DNA of 64,000 nt from JAQUCI01 sp964553255 (GCA_964553255.1 CAZKJS010000003.1:25803-89802); one strand, 5' to 3'. Shown: positions 1 to 9,521, counted from the first letter of the stretch. Notes: generated from the sequence alone by a model not told the origin. Made by a program: numbers and translations.

Positions 1-646
1 AACCACAAGCCGTATTAATGTTTAAACCATCAGGTTTATCATTAATGACATAAAGATTGGCATTGAATCTATTTAGTAGCTTTACAGCCGTAGCGGTTGC
101 ACTACCATTAGCCAAATCACACGCAATCTTATAACCACTTAGATCAAACTTAAATAAACCTGCAAGATAATCAAGATATTCATCGATATTTACACTAACC
201 TCAGTAATGGTGCCGATATTTCTATTGCTGGCGTAAGGAACTTCACATAAGCCATCAATATAGTCCTCGATCAAGGCTTCAATCTTAGCGTCAAACTTTA
301 AACCATCATTATTAAATATTTTAATACCATTATCATGATATGGATTATGACTAGCTGATATCATTACACCACAATCATAATGACCATTACGAACTAAATG
401 GGCTATGGCTGGCGTTGGACATACTTTTAACAACTCAACATTAGCACCACTTGCGACAACACCAGACGCCAAAGCTGATTCAAACATCGAACCAGATAAT
501 CTTGTGTCTCTACCAATCAAGATATTAGCTTGTTTATTAGCGCTAAAGTAATGACCAATATATCTACCCACTTTAAACGCATGTTCAACCATTAATGTTT
601 CATTGGCTTTACCACGAAAACCATCAGTTCCAAAATATCTGCCCAT
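1..646 (-). CDS. glmM: Phosphoglucosamine mutase, N-terminal part (runs off the left edge)
   Basis: Converts glucosamine-6-phosphate to glucosamine-1-phosphate, the step feeding UDP-GlcNAc and cell-envelope synthesis in the cytoplasm. The minus-strand frame opens with MGRYFGTDGFRGKAN, the family N-terminus, and about 215 residues are visible. The catalytic phosphoserine motif SASHNP is at residues 97-102 (phospho-Ser about 99). The ATG at 646 follows GAGGATAGAT, a good ribosome site. The gene lies 13 bases after cdaR in the widespread order cdaA-cdaR-glmM, so it is probably co-transcribed. The C-terminal two domains lie outside the window. Identification is firm. Confidence 0.95.
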   Translation of the reverse strand, partial: MGRYFGTDGFRGKANETLMVEHAFKVGRYIGHYFSANKQANILIGRDTRLSGSMFESALASGVVASGANVELLKVCPTPAIAHLVRNGHYDCGVMISASHNPYHDNGIKIFNNDGLKFDAKIEALIEDYIDGLCEVPYASNRNIGTITEVSVNIDEYLDYLAGLFKFDLSGYKIACDLANGSATATAVKLLNRFNANLYVINDKPDGLNINTACG

Positions 647-659
647 ATCTATCCTCTTT

Positions 660-2021
660 CTAGTCAATTACCGTCAGGGTGATGATTGGTTGTACTATTT
701 CATATTTTACTAGCGGATTTTTACCAGTTATTGAAAGTTGTATTTCCTGGCGTCCCGGCTGTATGTTTTGCATACTGAAGAATACATCAATATCCTCAGT
801 TGTTAAAGAGTCAATATTACTACTGGTACCATAGACGATCACATTCGCAACCGCATCTTCTTGTTCCCCTAAAGAGAACTTATAACCGTTTGTGTTGTTA
901 TAGACATTTATCGGAATATTCAATATTTCACGACTCATTTTTTCACCCAAAGTCACCGATAAGATTACTCTTGAGACGCTTGCTTTATTTACTCCACTAG
1001 GTACCGTTATTGGTGCCGTATAACTTGAGTTTTCAGTAATTGTAGTAGCGTCAATCTGAACCTTGATGTTATTGATCTTACTAATGACCGAATCTGGACC
1101 ATAAAGGGTAACTGAAGCATGGTCAAGCGAAATACGGTCAATGGCCATATTGTTTGGAATCTCTCCAATCGGCTCAATCAAAATCGCTACCGTTTTATTT
1201 GGTGATGATACCGGAACCGTTGCTGTAACAATTGATGGAATCAAATCAACGTTTATGCGATTACCATTAGCGTCATAAGCAACCAGTTTCGCTTCTGTAG
1301 TAAAGGTTGCTGATTGGCCTTTAACATCAATCAATGCCTTTACAAACGCTACTTGATCAATGGTAGTTTGTGAAGCCTTAACCATTACTTCTGTAGTAGA
1401 AAGAGTAGGCGTACCCAATAGATACATTGCATCAATACCATCTGTATTAATATAGTCATAACTTAAGTTAAAGCGCCATGTCACCTTCTTCTTAATAGTT
1501 ACAACTGCTTTTGAAGGACTAATAGAAACATTTAAGCGTGATGAGAAATCAGCAGCCGCTAAATCAACTTCATGAGTTCCTTCACCAAGACCAGTAAGAT
1601 CAGCCACAACTTTATAACTACTTGAATTCTTCAACATTGATATATCAGACACATCACCAATGATGCTAGCTGAAACCGAGTTAGGTAAACCACTAACTTC
1701 ATAAACCTCTTCATTAACACGAACCGTGATTGGAATCTCATTGATCACAAAACCAGATTGCGTGATAGCACCTAAAGGACTATTACTGATGTTAACAACC
1801 ACATAAAGCATGACCGCTAACAAAAAAGCTACTATCTTGCTATATTTCTGATTAAACAAGAAACGATCGATCCATGAGCTTAACCAACGAATGATCCTTA
1901 AAAATGAACTTTCGATACTTTCATAAGTATGAGCAACTTTCTTGCTTTGTTTAGCGATACGCGCTGCTAATTCTAATTTATCTTCCGAAATCATCCGGTC
2001 AGGGTTTTTTCTTTTAGTCAT
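660..2021 (-). CDS. cdaR: YbbR-domain regulator of the diadenylate cyclase, CdaR
   Basis: Membrane-anchored partner of CdaA that modulates cyclic-di-AMP synthesis. The 453-residue protein has a cytoplasmic Lys/Arg-rich N-terminus, one membrane helix at about residues 61-79, then a long beta-rich extracytoplasmic part that reads as several YbbR repeats with recurring V-x-V-x-G and P-x-x-V patterns. Its ATG shares one base with the cdaA stop (TAATG at 2019-2023) and follows AAAGGAGGTG, so translation is probably coupled. The cytoplasmic stretch before the helix, about 60 residues, is fairly long for the family. Assignment rests on YbbR-like sequence plus the conserved neighbourhood. Confidence 0.9.
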   Translation of the reverse strand: MTKRKNPDRMISEDKLELAARIAKQSKKVAHTYESIESSFLRIIRWLSSWIDRFLFNQKYSKIVAFLLAVMLYVVVNISNSPLGAITQSGFVINEIPITVRVNEEVYEVSGLPNSVSASIIGDVSDISMLKNSSSYKVVADLTGLGEGTHEVDLAAADFSSRLNVSISPSKAVVTIKKKVTWRFNLSYDYINTDGIDAMYLLGTPTLSTTEVMVKASQTTIDQVAFVKALIDVKGQSATFTTEAKLVAYDANGNRINVDLIPSIVTATVPVSSPNKTVAILIEPIGEIPNNMAIDRISLDHASVTLYGPDSVISKINNIKVQIDATTITENSSYTAPITVPSGVNKASVSRVILSVTLGEKMSREILNIPINVYNNTNGYKFSLGEQEDAVANVIVYGTSSNIDSLTTEDIDVFFSMQNIQPGRQEIQLSITGKNPLVKYEIVQPIITLTVID

Positions 2022-3238
2022 TACTTGTCACCTCCTTTTTTGAAAGTAACTTTCTTATCTTTATAAACATCATCAATATCGATATTATCAATCGCTTTAA
2101 GTTCCATATCAAAATCATTATCGATATCAACTGTTGTTTTCTTAGCTCTTGGCTTTTTTTCCTTTACTTCTGGTTCAACCACGTCAACACTTTTCTTCTT
2201 GGATACTGTCTTTTTGGTTTCTTGTGGTTGTGCTTCTGTCACTTCAAGATCAAGAGTAGGCTCTTCAACCTTATTTTCACTCTTCTTCTTTCTAAATATC
2301 TTAAGCACCATTTTGTTTTCTTCTTTTTTAGGTTCAACGATTGGCTCATCATCACTTTTCACAATGATCATTTCTTCAGGTTCACGATCGATCAAGTCAC
2401 TAATGATCGTATCAATACGATCTGATTTTTCTTCATTATCAAAGCGATTATTACCATATTCAACTTCCTCATTACATATGATCTTTAAAAGATATTTGTG
2501 TAAGGTATGCTTATTCATTTTTACCAGTTCACCATCTTTAGCTATGGAAACTGAGCCACTTTGTTCTGAAACAACAATAGTTATAGAATCAGTGATTTCA
2601 CTAATACCAACCGCCGCCCGATGTCTTGCACCATAACGTCTTGGTAAATCTTGATCAGTAGGTAAAAAATAAGCTGATGCACATGCAATTTTATCACCTT
2701 GAATAATGACAGCACCATCATGAAGAGGTGTTGTAGTCATAAAGATGGAAGTCAATAAATCAGCTGTAACAATAGAATTCAAAGGTGTACCCGTTTTTAT
2801 ATAATCACTAAGCGATTGCGTTTGTTCGATTGTAATAAGAGCGCCAACCTTTTGATTGGCTAAGTTCATACTAGCATCAACTAGCTCATCAACCAAAGCT
2901 TCTCTTTCATTGCCTGACAATGTTGACATTCGACTAAAAACACTAGATTTACCAAGTTTTTCCAAAATTGATCTAATTTCAGGTTGAAAGATGATGATCA
3001 CCGCTAAAAAGCCCCATTGTACAAGTATATCCGCTACGACCTTAACTGTCTTTAAGCCAAAAAACTGCGCCACTGCATTCATAAAGACAACAAACAATAC
3101 ACCCTTAAATATCTGTATTGTCCGTGAATTGTTGCGGACTATCTTTAGGCAATAATATACCAACAGCGTAATGATAGCTATATCGATAACCATCCTTGCG
3201 ATTTGAATCATATTTTGCAAGGTTGTATAACTTAACAT
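2021..3238 (-). CDS. cdaA: Membrane diadenylate cyclase CdaA with a long charged C-terminal tail
   Basis: Makes cyclic di-AMP from two ATP. N-terminal hydrophobic helices lie at about residues 15-32, 42-60 and 68-85, followed by the DAC domain with DGA (174-176) and RHR (205-207), the nucleotide-binding motifs of the family. Family members are usually about 270-280 residues. This one has 405: from about residue 262 a low-complexity tail rich in Asp, Glu and Lys (many KKK, EE, DID runs) is added. The tail is seen directly and its role is unknown. It is first gene of the cdaA-cdaR-glmM operon and is divergent from the TraB gene. Confidence 0.95.
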   Translation of the reverse strand: MLSYTTLQNMIQIARMVIDIAIITLLVYYCLKIVRNNSRTIQIFKGVLFVVFMNAVAQFFGLKTVKVVADILVQWGFLAVIIIFQPEIRSILEKLGKSSVFSRMSTLSGNEREALVDELVDASMNLANQKVGALITIEQTQSLSDYIKTGTPLNSIVTADLLTSIFMTTTPLHDGAVIIQGDKIACASAYFLPTDQDLPRRYGARHRAAVGISEITDSITIVVSEQSGSVSIAKDGELVKMNKHTLHKYLLKIICNEEVEYGNNRFDNEEKSDRIDTIISDLIDREPEEMIIVKSDDEPIVEPKKEENKMVLKIFRKKKSENKVEEPTLDLEVTEAQPQETKKTVSKKKSVDVVEPEVKEKKPRAKKTTVDIDNDFDMELKAIDNIDIDDVYKDKKVTFKKGGDK

Positions 3239-3260
3239 AAAACGCCCTCCTATTCAGTTT

Positions 3261-3269
3261 ATTATAACA
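3261..3269 (-). promoter_or_regulatory. Extended -10 promoter of the cdaA operon
   Basis: On the minus strand TGTTATAAT lies 23-31 bases upstream of the cdaA ATG, a TG-n-TATAAT extended -10 element. The -35 region (around 3284-3289, ATTTCA) is weak, as is usual with an extended -10. The ribosome site AGGAGGGCG is between it and the start codon. Confidence 0.55.
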
Positions 3270-3398
3270 CATAATCTATCTCCTGAAATGAAGTTTTCAT
3301 CCACCATAACTCACAATATCATCAATCACTATATTCATTAACCCATTAACAAATACTTACATTACTATGTTAAAATATTAATGAAAGAAGAGTAGTGT

Positions 3399-4559
3399 AT
3401 GGACGAAAAAAACGTAACAAGATTAACATATCAAAACAAAGAGATTATCTTACTTGCAACAGCCCACGTCTCAAAAGAAAGCGTCACTGAAGTTCAAGCT
3501 TTGATCAGCGAAGAATTACCAGATAGTGTTTGTATCGAACTTGATCAACAACGCTTTGATACAATAAGTGATCAACAAAAGTGGCAAACAACTGATATCA
3601 TTAAAGTGATAAAAGAGAAGAAAGCTTTTCTTTTGATCGCTAACATGTTGTTGGCATCGTATCAACGTAAGATCGCAAAAGATCTAGATGTTCAAGTAGG
3701 TCAAGAGATGACCCAAGCAATCATTGAAGCCAAGAAGATCAACGCAAAACTTATCTTAGCTGATCGCAATATTCAGACCACTTTTATGCGCATATGGCGT
3801 AAGCATACTTTGTGGGAAAAGTTAAAATTACTATATTTAATCTTGTTTGCGAGTTTTGACGATGAAAAGATTACAGCGGAAAAAATTGAGAGCCTTAAAA
3901 CGCATGACATGCTTGAAGCTGCCTTATCTGAGATTAATGATAAACTACCAAAAGTAGCTGCTGTTTTGATAGATGAAAGAAACCAATATTTAGCTAATAA
4001 GATCAAAAATGCACCAGGCAAGAAGATTGTTGCTGTCTTGGGTGCTGCTCATGTTATCGGTATTACCAAGGAAATATTCTTAGAACAAGATATGCATGAA
4101 TTAGCACTAATCCCACCAGTAAACAAATTTAATCAGCTCAAAGGGTGGATCGTCCCTTTAATCGTCGTCGGATTGATCGTTTTTTCATTTATCAATAGTC
4201 CTCAAATGGGATGGCTTCAACTTAGATCGTGGATCTTATACAACGGTACTCTGAGCGCCTTAGGCTGTTTGTTATTGCTAGCACACCCTTTAACGATCAT
4301 TACTGCTTTTATATTAGCTCCAATAACATCATTAAATCCATTCCTTGCAGTTGGTTGGTTTGCAGGGATAGTCGAAGCCCTGATCAAGAAACCAACTGTT
4401 GATGATTTTCAAAACATTTATCAAGATATTACCTCAATCAAAGGAATACTTAAAAATCGTTTTATCAAGATATTAGCCATTGTTATCGTTGCTAATTTAT
4501 TCTGTACCTTAGCCTCGTTTATCAGTGGTTTAGACATAATAGAAAGGTTGTTTAGCTAA
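3399..4559 (+). CDS. TraB/PrgY-family membrane protein
   Basis: 386 residues. The N-terminal two thirds carries TraB-family signatures: TAHVSKESV at 21-29, CIELDQQRF near 46-54 and VLGAAHV near 213. About four hydrophobic segments follow from residue 246 to the end, so the catalytic-like domain is tethered to the membrane. Enterococcal PrgY/TraB members shut down peptide pheromone activity, and the biochemical activity of most bacterial members is uncertain; a metal-dependent protease-like fold has been proposed. TTAAAAT near 3370 may be the -10. The stop overlaps the next ATG (TAATG at 4557-4561), so this gene leads a plus-strand operon. Confidence 0.85.
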   Translation: MDEKNVTRLTYQNKEIILLATAHVSKESVTEVQALISEELPDSVCIELDQQRFDTISDQQKWQTTDIIKVIKEKKAFLLIANMLLASYQRKIAKDLDVQVGQEMTQAIIEAKKINAKLILADRNIQTTFMRIWRKHTLWEKLKLLYLILFASFDDEKITAEKIESLKTHDMLEAALSEINDKLPKVAAVLIDERNQYLANKIKNAPGKKIVAVLGAAHVIGITKEIFLEQDMHELALIPPVNKFNQLKGWIVPLIVVGLIVFSFINSPQMGWLQLRSWILYNGTLSALGCLLLLAHPLTIITAFILAPITSLNPFLAVGWFAGIVEALIKKPTVDDFQNIYQDITSIKGILKNRFIKILAIVIVANLFCTLASFISGLDIIERLFS

Positions 4560-5122
4560 TGGAAAAACCAATCCTAAATCATCATGGTAGTAAAAGATTA
4601 GAGACAACAAGACTTATATTAAGACCGATCAATAGTAAAGATGCTTATGATATTTTTATTAACATCAATAATGATCAAGAAGTACTTGCCTATTTTGGTG
4701 CACCTTATCATGAGAACTTCAACGCCTCAAGCATTGATAGTTTAGTCTATTTATCTAATGATCCCCAAGCTTACTGCTGGGGTATTGAACTTAAGGAAAC
4801 TCACGAATGTATCGGTATCATGCTGCAACAGAACCGTAATGACTATACTGGTTCTATTGAAGTTGGTTACGCTATTGGTTCCCGTTTTTGGAATAAAGGT
4901 TATGTGAGCGAAGCTTTAAGTGAAGTTATAAACTACTTATTTAAAGTGGTTAACTATCATAAGATATCTGCAGGATGTATCATGGATAATATCGCATCAA
5001 AAAGAGTACTCGAAAAATGCGGATTTACTTATGAAGGATTAAGAAAAGACGATTTCTTTCATCAATCACGCTATCATGACATTGGATTTTACTACATCAT
5101 CAATCAAAAACATCAACAATAA
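4559..5122 (+). CDS. GNAT N-acetyltransferase, RimJ/RimL type
   Basis: 187-residue cytoplasmic acetyltransferase. The opening RLETTRLILRPI and the later segment GYAIGSRFWNKGYVSEAL with ASKRVLEKCGF are the acetyl-CoA-binding and C-terminal motifs of the RimJ/RimL branch, which acetylates N-terminal residues of ribosomal proteins or small amines. The substrate cannot be read from sequence. It is translationally coupled to the TraB-family gene by a one-base overlap and is followed after 58 bases by the XpaC-like gene. Confidence 0.85.
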   Translation: MEKPILNHHGSKRLETTRLILRPINSKDAYDIFININNDQEVLAYFGAPYHENFNASSIDSLVYLSNDPQAYCWGIELKETHECIGIMLQQNRNDYTGSIEVGYAIGSRFWNKGYVSEALSEVINYLFKVVNYHKISAGCIMDNIASKRVLEKCGFTYEGLRKDDFFHQSRYHDIGFYYIINQKHQQ

Positions 5123-5180
5123 ACTGCTTTATTGAATAAACCAATTAAAATAAGTAAAATATAGTAAAGGTGGTGAATAA

Positions 5181-5864
5181 ATGTCAACCAATATCAAACG
5201 CTATCGCCAAATAGAAAAAAAGACCGGATTATCTTTTTTGTGTGTCGGGTTATTTTGGTTATTATACGTGTTGGTATTGCCGCTATATCGAATCAGTGAT
5301 TTTTTGATCGTCAGTTTATTTTCATTGATAATTTTCTTCTTAGTTGATAAGATCGCTCCTAAGAAGATTATGCAAATAGAGATAACCGATGAACCTTTAC
5401 TAACTGGTATTTTAAGTACTGATGAAGCATTGAAAGTTGGCAATATGTTTATTGATGAGCTACTTACAGGCAAGAAACAAATCCAAGAAGTACGCATAAA
5501 AGAAAAGATCAGTACCCTGGTTGATCTATTCACAAAAATCCTTGATCAGATTAAAAACGATCCAAGTGATGCTAGAAAGATCAAGCAGTTCATGAATTAT
5601 TATTTACCGACTATTAGTAAGCTTATCAACCATTACATTGTTTTTGAAAAACAGAATATCGACGGCGATAACATTGCATCTTCAATGCAGAAAATTGAAG
5701 AACTGTTTGATACTGCGATCATTGCATTTAAGAAGACTCTAGACAGCATGTTCGCTGATGAAGCACTTGACATCGCAACCGATATTACCGGTATGCAAAA
5801 CATGATGGCGAGCCGTGGCTTAAATGAAGATATTATTACATTGAACATTAAGGAGAAGGTATGA
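5181..5864 (+). CDS. XpaC-like membrane protein (5-bromo-4-chloroindolyl phosphate hydrolysis family)
   Basis: 227 residues. Two hydrophobic helices near the N-terminus (about 18-36 and 41-56) are followed by a cytoplasmic helical domain. XpaC-like proteins are typically encoded directly upstream of telA, as here; the last four bases overlap the TelA start (ATGA at 5861-5864). The family name comes from a phenotype and the molecular function is unknown. AAAGGTGG precedes the ATG at 5181. Assignment rests on architecture and the TelA neighbour. Confidence 0.75.
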   Translation: MSTNIKRYRQIEKKTGLSFLCVGLFWLLYVLVLPLYRISDFLIVSLFSLIIFFLVDKIAPKKIMQIEITDEPLLTGILSTDEALKVGNMFIDELLTGKKQIQEVRIKEKISTLVDLFTKILDQIKNDPSDARKIKQFMNYYLPTISKLINHYIVFEKQNIDGDNIASSMQKIEELFDTAIIAFKKTLDSMFADEALDIATDITGMQNMMASRGLNEDIITLNIKEKV

Positions 5865-6985
5865 CAAACACAAAAGAAAGCATAGCGCCTGTTTTAACAT
5901 TAGATCCAATCATGCAAGAAACCCAAAAGATGGAAGTAGGATCAGTCACAAAAGTTATTGAAGAAGACAATTTATCACCTGAAGAAAAACAACTTGTAGA
6001 AAACTTCGCTAAGCAGATCGATATCAGCAACACCAATGTCATTTTGCAATATGGTTCTGCAGCTCAACAAAAGATGGCCGAGTTCTCAGAGTCAGCTTTA
6101 CAAAATGTTAAGACCAAAGACTTAGATGAAGTTAGTGATATGATCACCAACTTAGTAGTTGAACTTAAAGGTTTTGACATGGATGAGAAGAAAGGTATTA
6201 TCGGCTTATTCAAGAAATCAGTAAATAAGCTTCAAGCATTAAAAGCACGCTATAACGATGTTAATGTCAATATTGAGATAATCGTTGATAAGTTAGAGAA
6301 ATACCAATACGTGCTATACAAGGATATCGCAATGCTTGATGAAATGTACAAGCGAAACCTGATAAATTTTAAAGAATTATCAATGTATATCGTAGCTGGT
6401 CAGAAAAAATTAGATGAAGCCAGAAACACTACCTTAAAAGAGCTGATCGCACGCGCTCAAGAAACAGGACTAGCTGAAGATTCACAAAAAGCTAATGATT
6501 TCGCTGAGCTATGTAATCGTTTTGAGAAGAAATTATACGACTTAAAACTAACCCGTGAAATTTCTATTCAAATGGGACCACAGATCAGATTAGTCCAAGG
6601 TGGTGACACATTAATGGTTGAGAAGATTCAATCAACCCTACAAAATACTATCCCACTATGGAAAAACCAAATGGTTATCGCTCTTGGTTTAAGTCATTCA
6701 CAAGAAGCGATCAAAGTACAACGTGAAGTTACCGATATGACCAATCAATTACTAAAGAGCAACGCGGATCGTTTAAGAATGGCAACTGGTGAAATCGCAA
6801 GAGAATCAGAACGCGGCATTATCGACATTGAAACCTTACAACATACAAATGAACAGCTTATCGGCACCCTTGATGATGTCATGAATATTCAAAAAGAAGG
6901 TCGTGAAAAACGACAAGCAGCCGAAGTTGAACTAGCGAAAATAGAAGCTAATCTAAAACAAAAATTATTAGAGATTAGCAAGTAG
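5861..6985 (+). CDS. telA: TelA-family toxic-anion resistance protein
   Basis: 374-residue, mostly helical, soluble protein. Residues about 60-360 fit the TelA/KlaA family, including LVQGGDTLMVEKIQSTLQNTIPLWKNQM-type sequence around 244-270 (the segment with IPLWKNQM is the most characteristic part). Members are linked to tellurite, nisin and other envelope stresses; the mechanism is not established. It overlaps the XpaC-like gene by four bases and is followed by LemA-like and TPM-domain genes, suggesting one membrane-stress operon. No metal-binding cysteines are present. Confidence 0.88.
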   Translation: MTNTKESIAPVLTLDPIMQETQKMEVGSVTKVIEEDNLSPEEKQLVENFAKQIDISNTNVILQYGSAAQQKMAEFSESALQNVKTKDLDEVSDMITNLVVELKGFDMDEKKGIIGLFKKSVNKLQALKARYNDVNVNIEIIVDKLEKYQYVLYKDIAMLDEMYKRNLINFKELSMYIVAGQKKLDEARNTTLKELIARAQETGLAEDSQKANDFAELCNRFEKKLYDLKLTREISIQMGPQIRLVQGGDTLMVEKIQSTLQNTIPLWKNQMVIALGLSHSQEAIKVQREVTDMTNQLLKSNADRLRMATGEIARESERGIIDIETLQHTNEQLIGTLDDVMNIQKEGREKRQAAEVELAKIEANLKQKLLEISK

Positions 6986-6996
6986 AGGTAATTAAA

Positions 6997-7548
6997 TTGA
7001 AGTTTTGGGAAAATCGTAACTTAACTAAATTCATCATGGTCATCATGATTATCATCGCTGTTTTATTTGGCAGTCATAAAACGCTGTCTTCAATGCGAAA
7101 TGACACTCTAGATATATTTTATCAAGGTGTTGATAATGACGGCTATGGGATTCAAAATGATTTAGATCGCGTAATTGATTCATCAAGTCGTCTCATTAGT
7201 CTTGCCAATCTTTATGTTAGAAACAATGATCAGACATTAGTTAATGAAACTATCGCAACCCAACAAGAGCTAGTTTTCGCAAAGAACGTTGATGATAAGT
7301 ACATAGCTTATCAAAAGTTAGATCAACAACTTAGTTTACTTTATTACGCCCTTGATAACTATCAATTAACTGACGTTCATAAAATAACCGCTAGAACTCT
7401 TTATTACGATATTAGTGAAGCCAAAGATAAGATTGGTCATAATCAATACAACACTTATGTTGACCAATATAATGTTAAACTAACAAAGTTTCCCGCCAAT
7501 GTGTTAAGTAAAATTACCTTTGTTGGTGAACTACCCGCTTTTAGATAG
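6997..7548 (+). CDS. LemA-like membrane protein
   Basis: 183 residues, starting at TTG 6997 after AGAGGTAATTAAA. One N-terminal membrane helix (about 10-26) is followed by an extracytoplasmic helical domain. The ending NTYVDQYNVKLTKFPANVLS resembles the LemA signature of a short conserved tract before the C-terminus, and LemA genes commonly sit next to TPM-domain genes, as here. The protein is divergent from typical LemA in its first half. Role unknown. Confidence 0.65.
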   Translation: MKFWENRNLTKFIMVIMIIIAVLFGSHKTLSSMRNDTLDIFYQGVDNDGYGIQNDLDRVIDSSSRLISLANLYVRNNDQTLVNETIATQQELVFAKNVDDKYIAYQKLDQQLSLLYYALDNYQLTDVHKITARTLYYDISEAKDKIGHNQYNTYVDQYNVKLTKFPANVLSKITFVGELPAFR

Positions 7549-7557
7549 GATGTAGCG

Positions 7558-8532
7558 ATGAAAAAGTTTAAAGTATTGTTTGTTATCACAGTATTAATAA
7601 CACTTGTCACAAGTGGTTTTAAACCTGTTTTTGCGATTGATATCCCCTCACCTAATGATTCTATTTATGTCCAAGATTTCGCTGATGTATTAAGTGATGA
7701 AACCTCTAACTATATCATTTCTCAAAATGATAAACTATACGAAGTTACTGGTGCTCAGATTGTAGTCGTTACCATCAGTGATACACAAGGATATGATATA
7801 GAAGATTACGCATATGAAATGTTTAATGATTACAAGATAGGTTCTGCCACAAAAAACAACGGTGTATTACTACTTTTAGTGATCAATGATGATAATTATT
7901 GGGTCATGGTTGGTAAAGGACTTGAAACAACCTTGACCGGTGGTGTTTTAAAAGGATTACTACTAGATTATCTTGAAGATGATTTTGCTTTACAACAATA
8001 CGATAGTGGCACCCGTAAGTTTTTCGATGCCATTTATCGTGAGCTTGAGTATATTTATCAAGTCGATAATTTAGACAATCAAGATTTCTTTACCCCAATC
8101 CCGCCAATTGATGATCAAAATACCTACTATAGTTTATTTACCAACATCATCAACACGGTCATAGCTTTTATTATCATGCTAGTTATTGTGATAGTAATCT
8201 TGAGCATCTTATCTGCTCTGGCTAAAAGAAGACGCTATTCAAATGACAATCATTTTATCACACCAATGCCAAGACGTCCGATTAGCCCCTTTAATTCTTA
8301 TCAACGCAACACAACTAGCCGCCCAAAAACTTCTACAACTAAGCAAAATAGCTCAAACTACTATGCTCCATCAAAACCAACTGTAAGACAATCGCCAAGT
8401 GTAACAAGCCCTAGAAAAATAGCTGGCAAGTCACGATCATTCACAAGTCGTGGTGGCTCATTTGGCTCATTTGGTGGATCACGTTCATTTGGTGGTGGTG
8501 GCTCACGTGGTGGTGGAGCTGGTCGTAAGTAA
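7558..8532 (+). CDS. TPM-domain (YgcG-like) membrane protein with Gly/Ser-rich tail
   Basis: 324 residues. A signal peptide (1-26) is followed by a TPM domain, recognised by VQDFADVLSDETSNYI, QIVVVTISDTQGYDIEDYA and GVLLLLVINDDNYWVMVGKG-type segments between about 38 and 165. A membrane helix lies at about 195-220, then a basic Ser/Thr/Pro-rich linker and a C-terminus of Gly, Ser, Phe and Arg (about 295-324). Members include photosystem II repair and putative phosphatase proteins; function here is unknown. It ends the operon at a strong terminator. Confidence 0.8.
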   Translation: MKKFKVLFVITVLITLVTSGFKPVFAIDIPSPNDSIYVQDFADVLSDETSNYIISQNDKLYEVTGAQIVVVTISDTQGYDIEDYAYEMFNDYKIGSATKNNGVLLLLVINDDNYWVMVGKGLETTLTGGVLKGLLLDYLEDDFALQQYDSGTRKFFDAIYRELEYIYQVDNLDNQDFFTPIPPIDDQNTYYSLFTNIINTVIAFIIMLVIVIVILSILSALAKRRRYSNDNHFITPMPRRPISPFNSYQRNTTSRPKTSTTKQNSSNYYAPSKPTVRQSPSVTSPRKIAGKSRSFTSRGGSFGSFGGSRSFGGGGSRGGGAGRK

Positions 8533-8536
8533 AACG

Positions 8537-8566
8537 AAACCCTGAATTATTCAGGGTTTTTTTATT
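8537..8566. terminator. Bidirectional rho-independent terminator
   Basis: AAACCCTGAA (8537-8546), loop TTA, TTCAGGGTTT (8550-8559), then TTTTATTTTT. An A-rich flank on the left lets it work for both convergent units: the TPM operon (plus) and the nucleotidyltransferase gene (minus). Confidence 0.9.
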
Positions 8567-9473
8567 TTTGCCAAAGGTCTTCAGGGTATTGTTTCTTGGC
8601 TTTTAATTCAGCCAATGAAGCAACTACTTTTTCTTTGTCTTCTTTATAGGTAATGCCATGCCAGGTATCATTTGAACGCATCATCTTAACCTTAATCCCA
8701 TAATGGTTAATCAAGACATCAACAGCAGTCGGAATAACATGTTCACATTTTAAAGGATTTTCCTCTAAATTATCTTTCAAGAAATTAGTTAAGATAGGGT
8801 CTAGATATTGCATAATATTAGGCGCAAAACCCCAGAAGTTCATTGATACTAAATTATCAGATGGTAAGGCAACCCAATTCTGATCATCTTCTGTATAAAA
8901 AGGTCGATTCTCTTCTTTTTTAATTTTTCGACGTTCAACGATCTTAGCAAGAAAACCATCATTTACTTCACAAACACCACGTGATACTGTGCCGTGGTCA
9001 GTCAAAGTATTACTAATAACATACCCAACCATACCATAGGTATTATCACTGACTTCATTGACTAAAAAATCATAGATAGTCTTAAACGCTTCTTTACCAT
9101 AATAATCATCAGCGTTAATAACCGCAAACGGTTCTTTTATAATGTTACGACAAGCTAAGATCGCATGTGTTGTTCCCCATGGTTTTTCACGATCCTCGGG
9201 TCTTTTAAAGCCACCTGGTAAATCATCCATATCTTGATATGCATACACAACCTCAATGAAAGGTCTTATTTTATCGCTTAAAGCATTATCAAAAGCTTCT
9301 TTATGTTCTTTTCTGATTATTAAGATAACTTTCTTAAATCCAGCTTGGATAGCATCATAAATTGAAAAATCAATGATGCATTCTTGATTACTACCAACAA
9401 CATCAATTTGTTTTAGACCACCATAACGACTACCCATGCCGGCAGCCAAAATTACTAAGACCGGTTTGTTCAT
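8562..9473 (-). CDS. Sugar-phosphate nucleotidyltransferase family protein
   Basis: 303 residues of the NTP-transferase fold. The N-terminal LAAGMGSRYGGLKQ (9-22) is the nucleotide-binding GxGxR...K loop, and INADDYYG (about 119-126) supplies the metal-binding Asp. Such enzymes join an NTP to a sugar-1-phosphate or related alcohol phosphate. The particular substrate cannot be deduced, because there is no sugar pathway beside it. It lacks the C-terminal left-handed beta-helix of GlmU-type proteins. It stands alone, ending in the shared terminator. Confidence 0.8.
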   Translation of the reverse strand: MNKPVLVILAAGMGSRYGGLKQIDVVGSNQECIIDFSIYDAIQAGFKKVILIIRKEHKEAFDNALSDKIRPFIEVVYAYQDMDDLPGGFKRPEDREKPWGTTHAILACRNIIKEPFAVINADDYYGKEAFKTIYDFLVNEVSDNTYGMVGYVISNTLTDHGTVSRGVCEVNDGFLAKIVERRKIKKEENRPFYTEDDQNWVALPSDNLVSMNFWGFAPNIMQYLDPILTNFLKDNLEENPLKCEHVIPTAVDVLINHYGIKVKMMRSNDTWHGITYKEDKEKVVASLAELKAKKQYPEDLWQK

Positions 9474-9521
9474 TATTACACTCCTTTATCACTTATTACC
9501 ATTATACATTATTATTCGATA

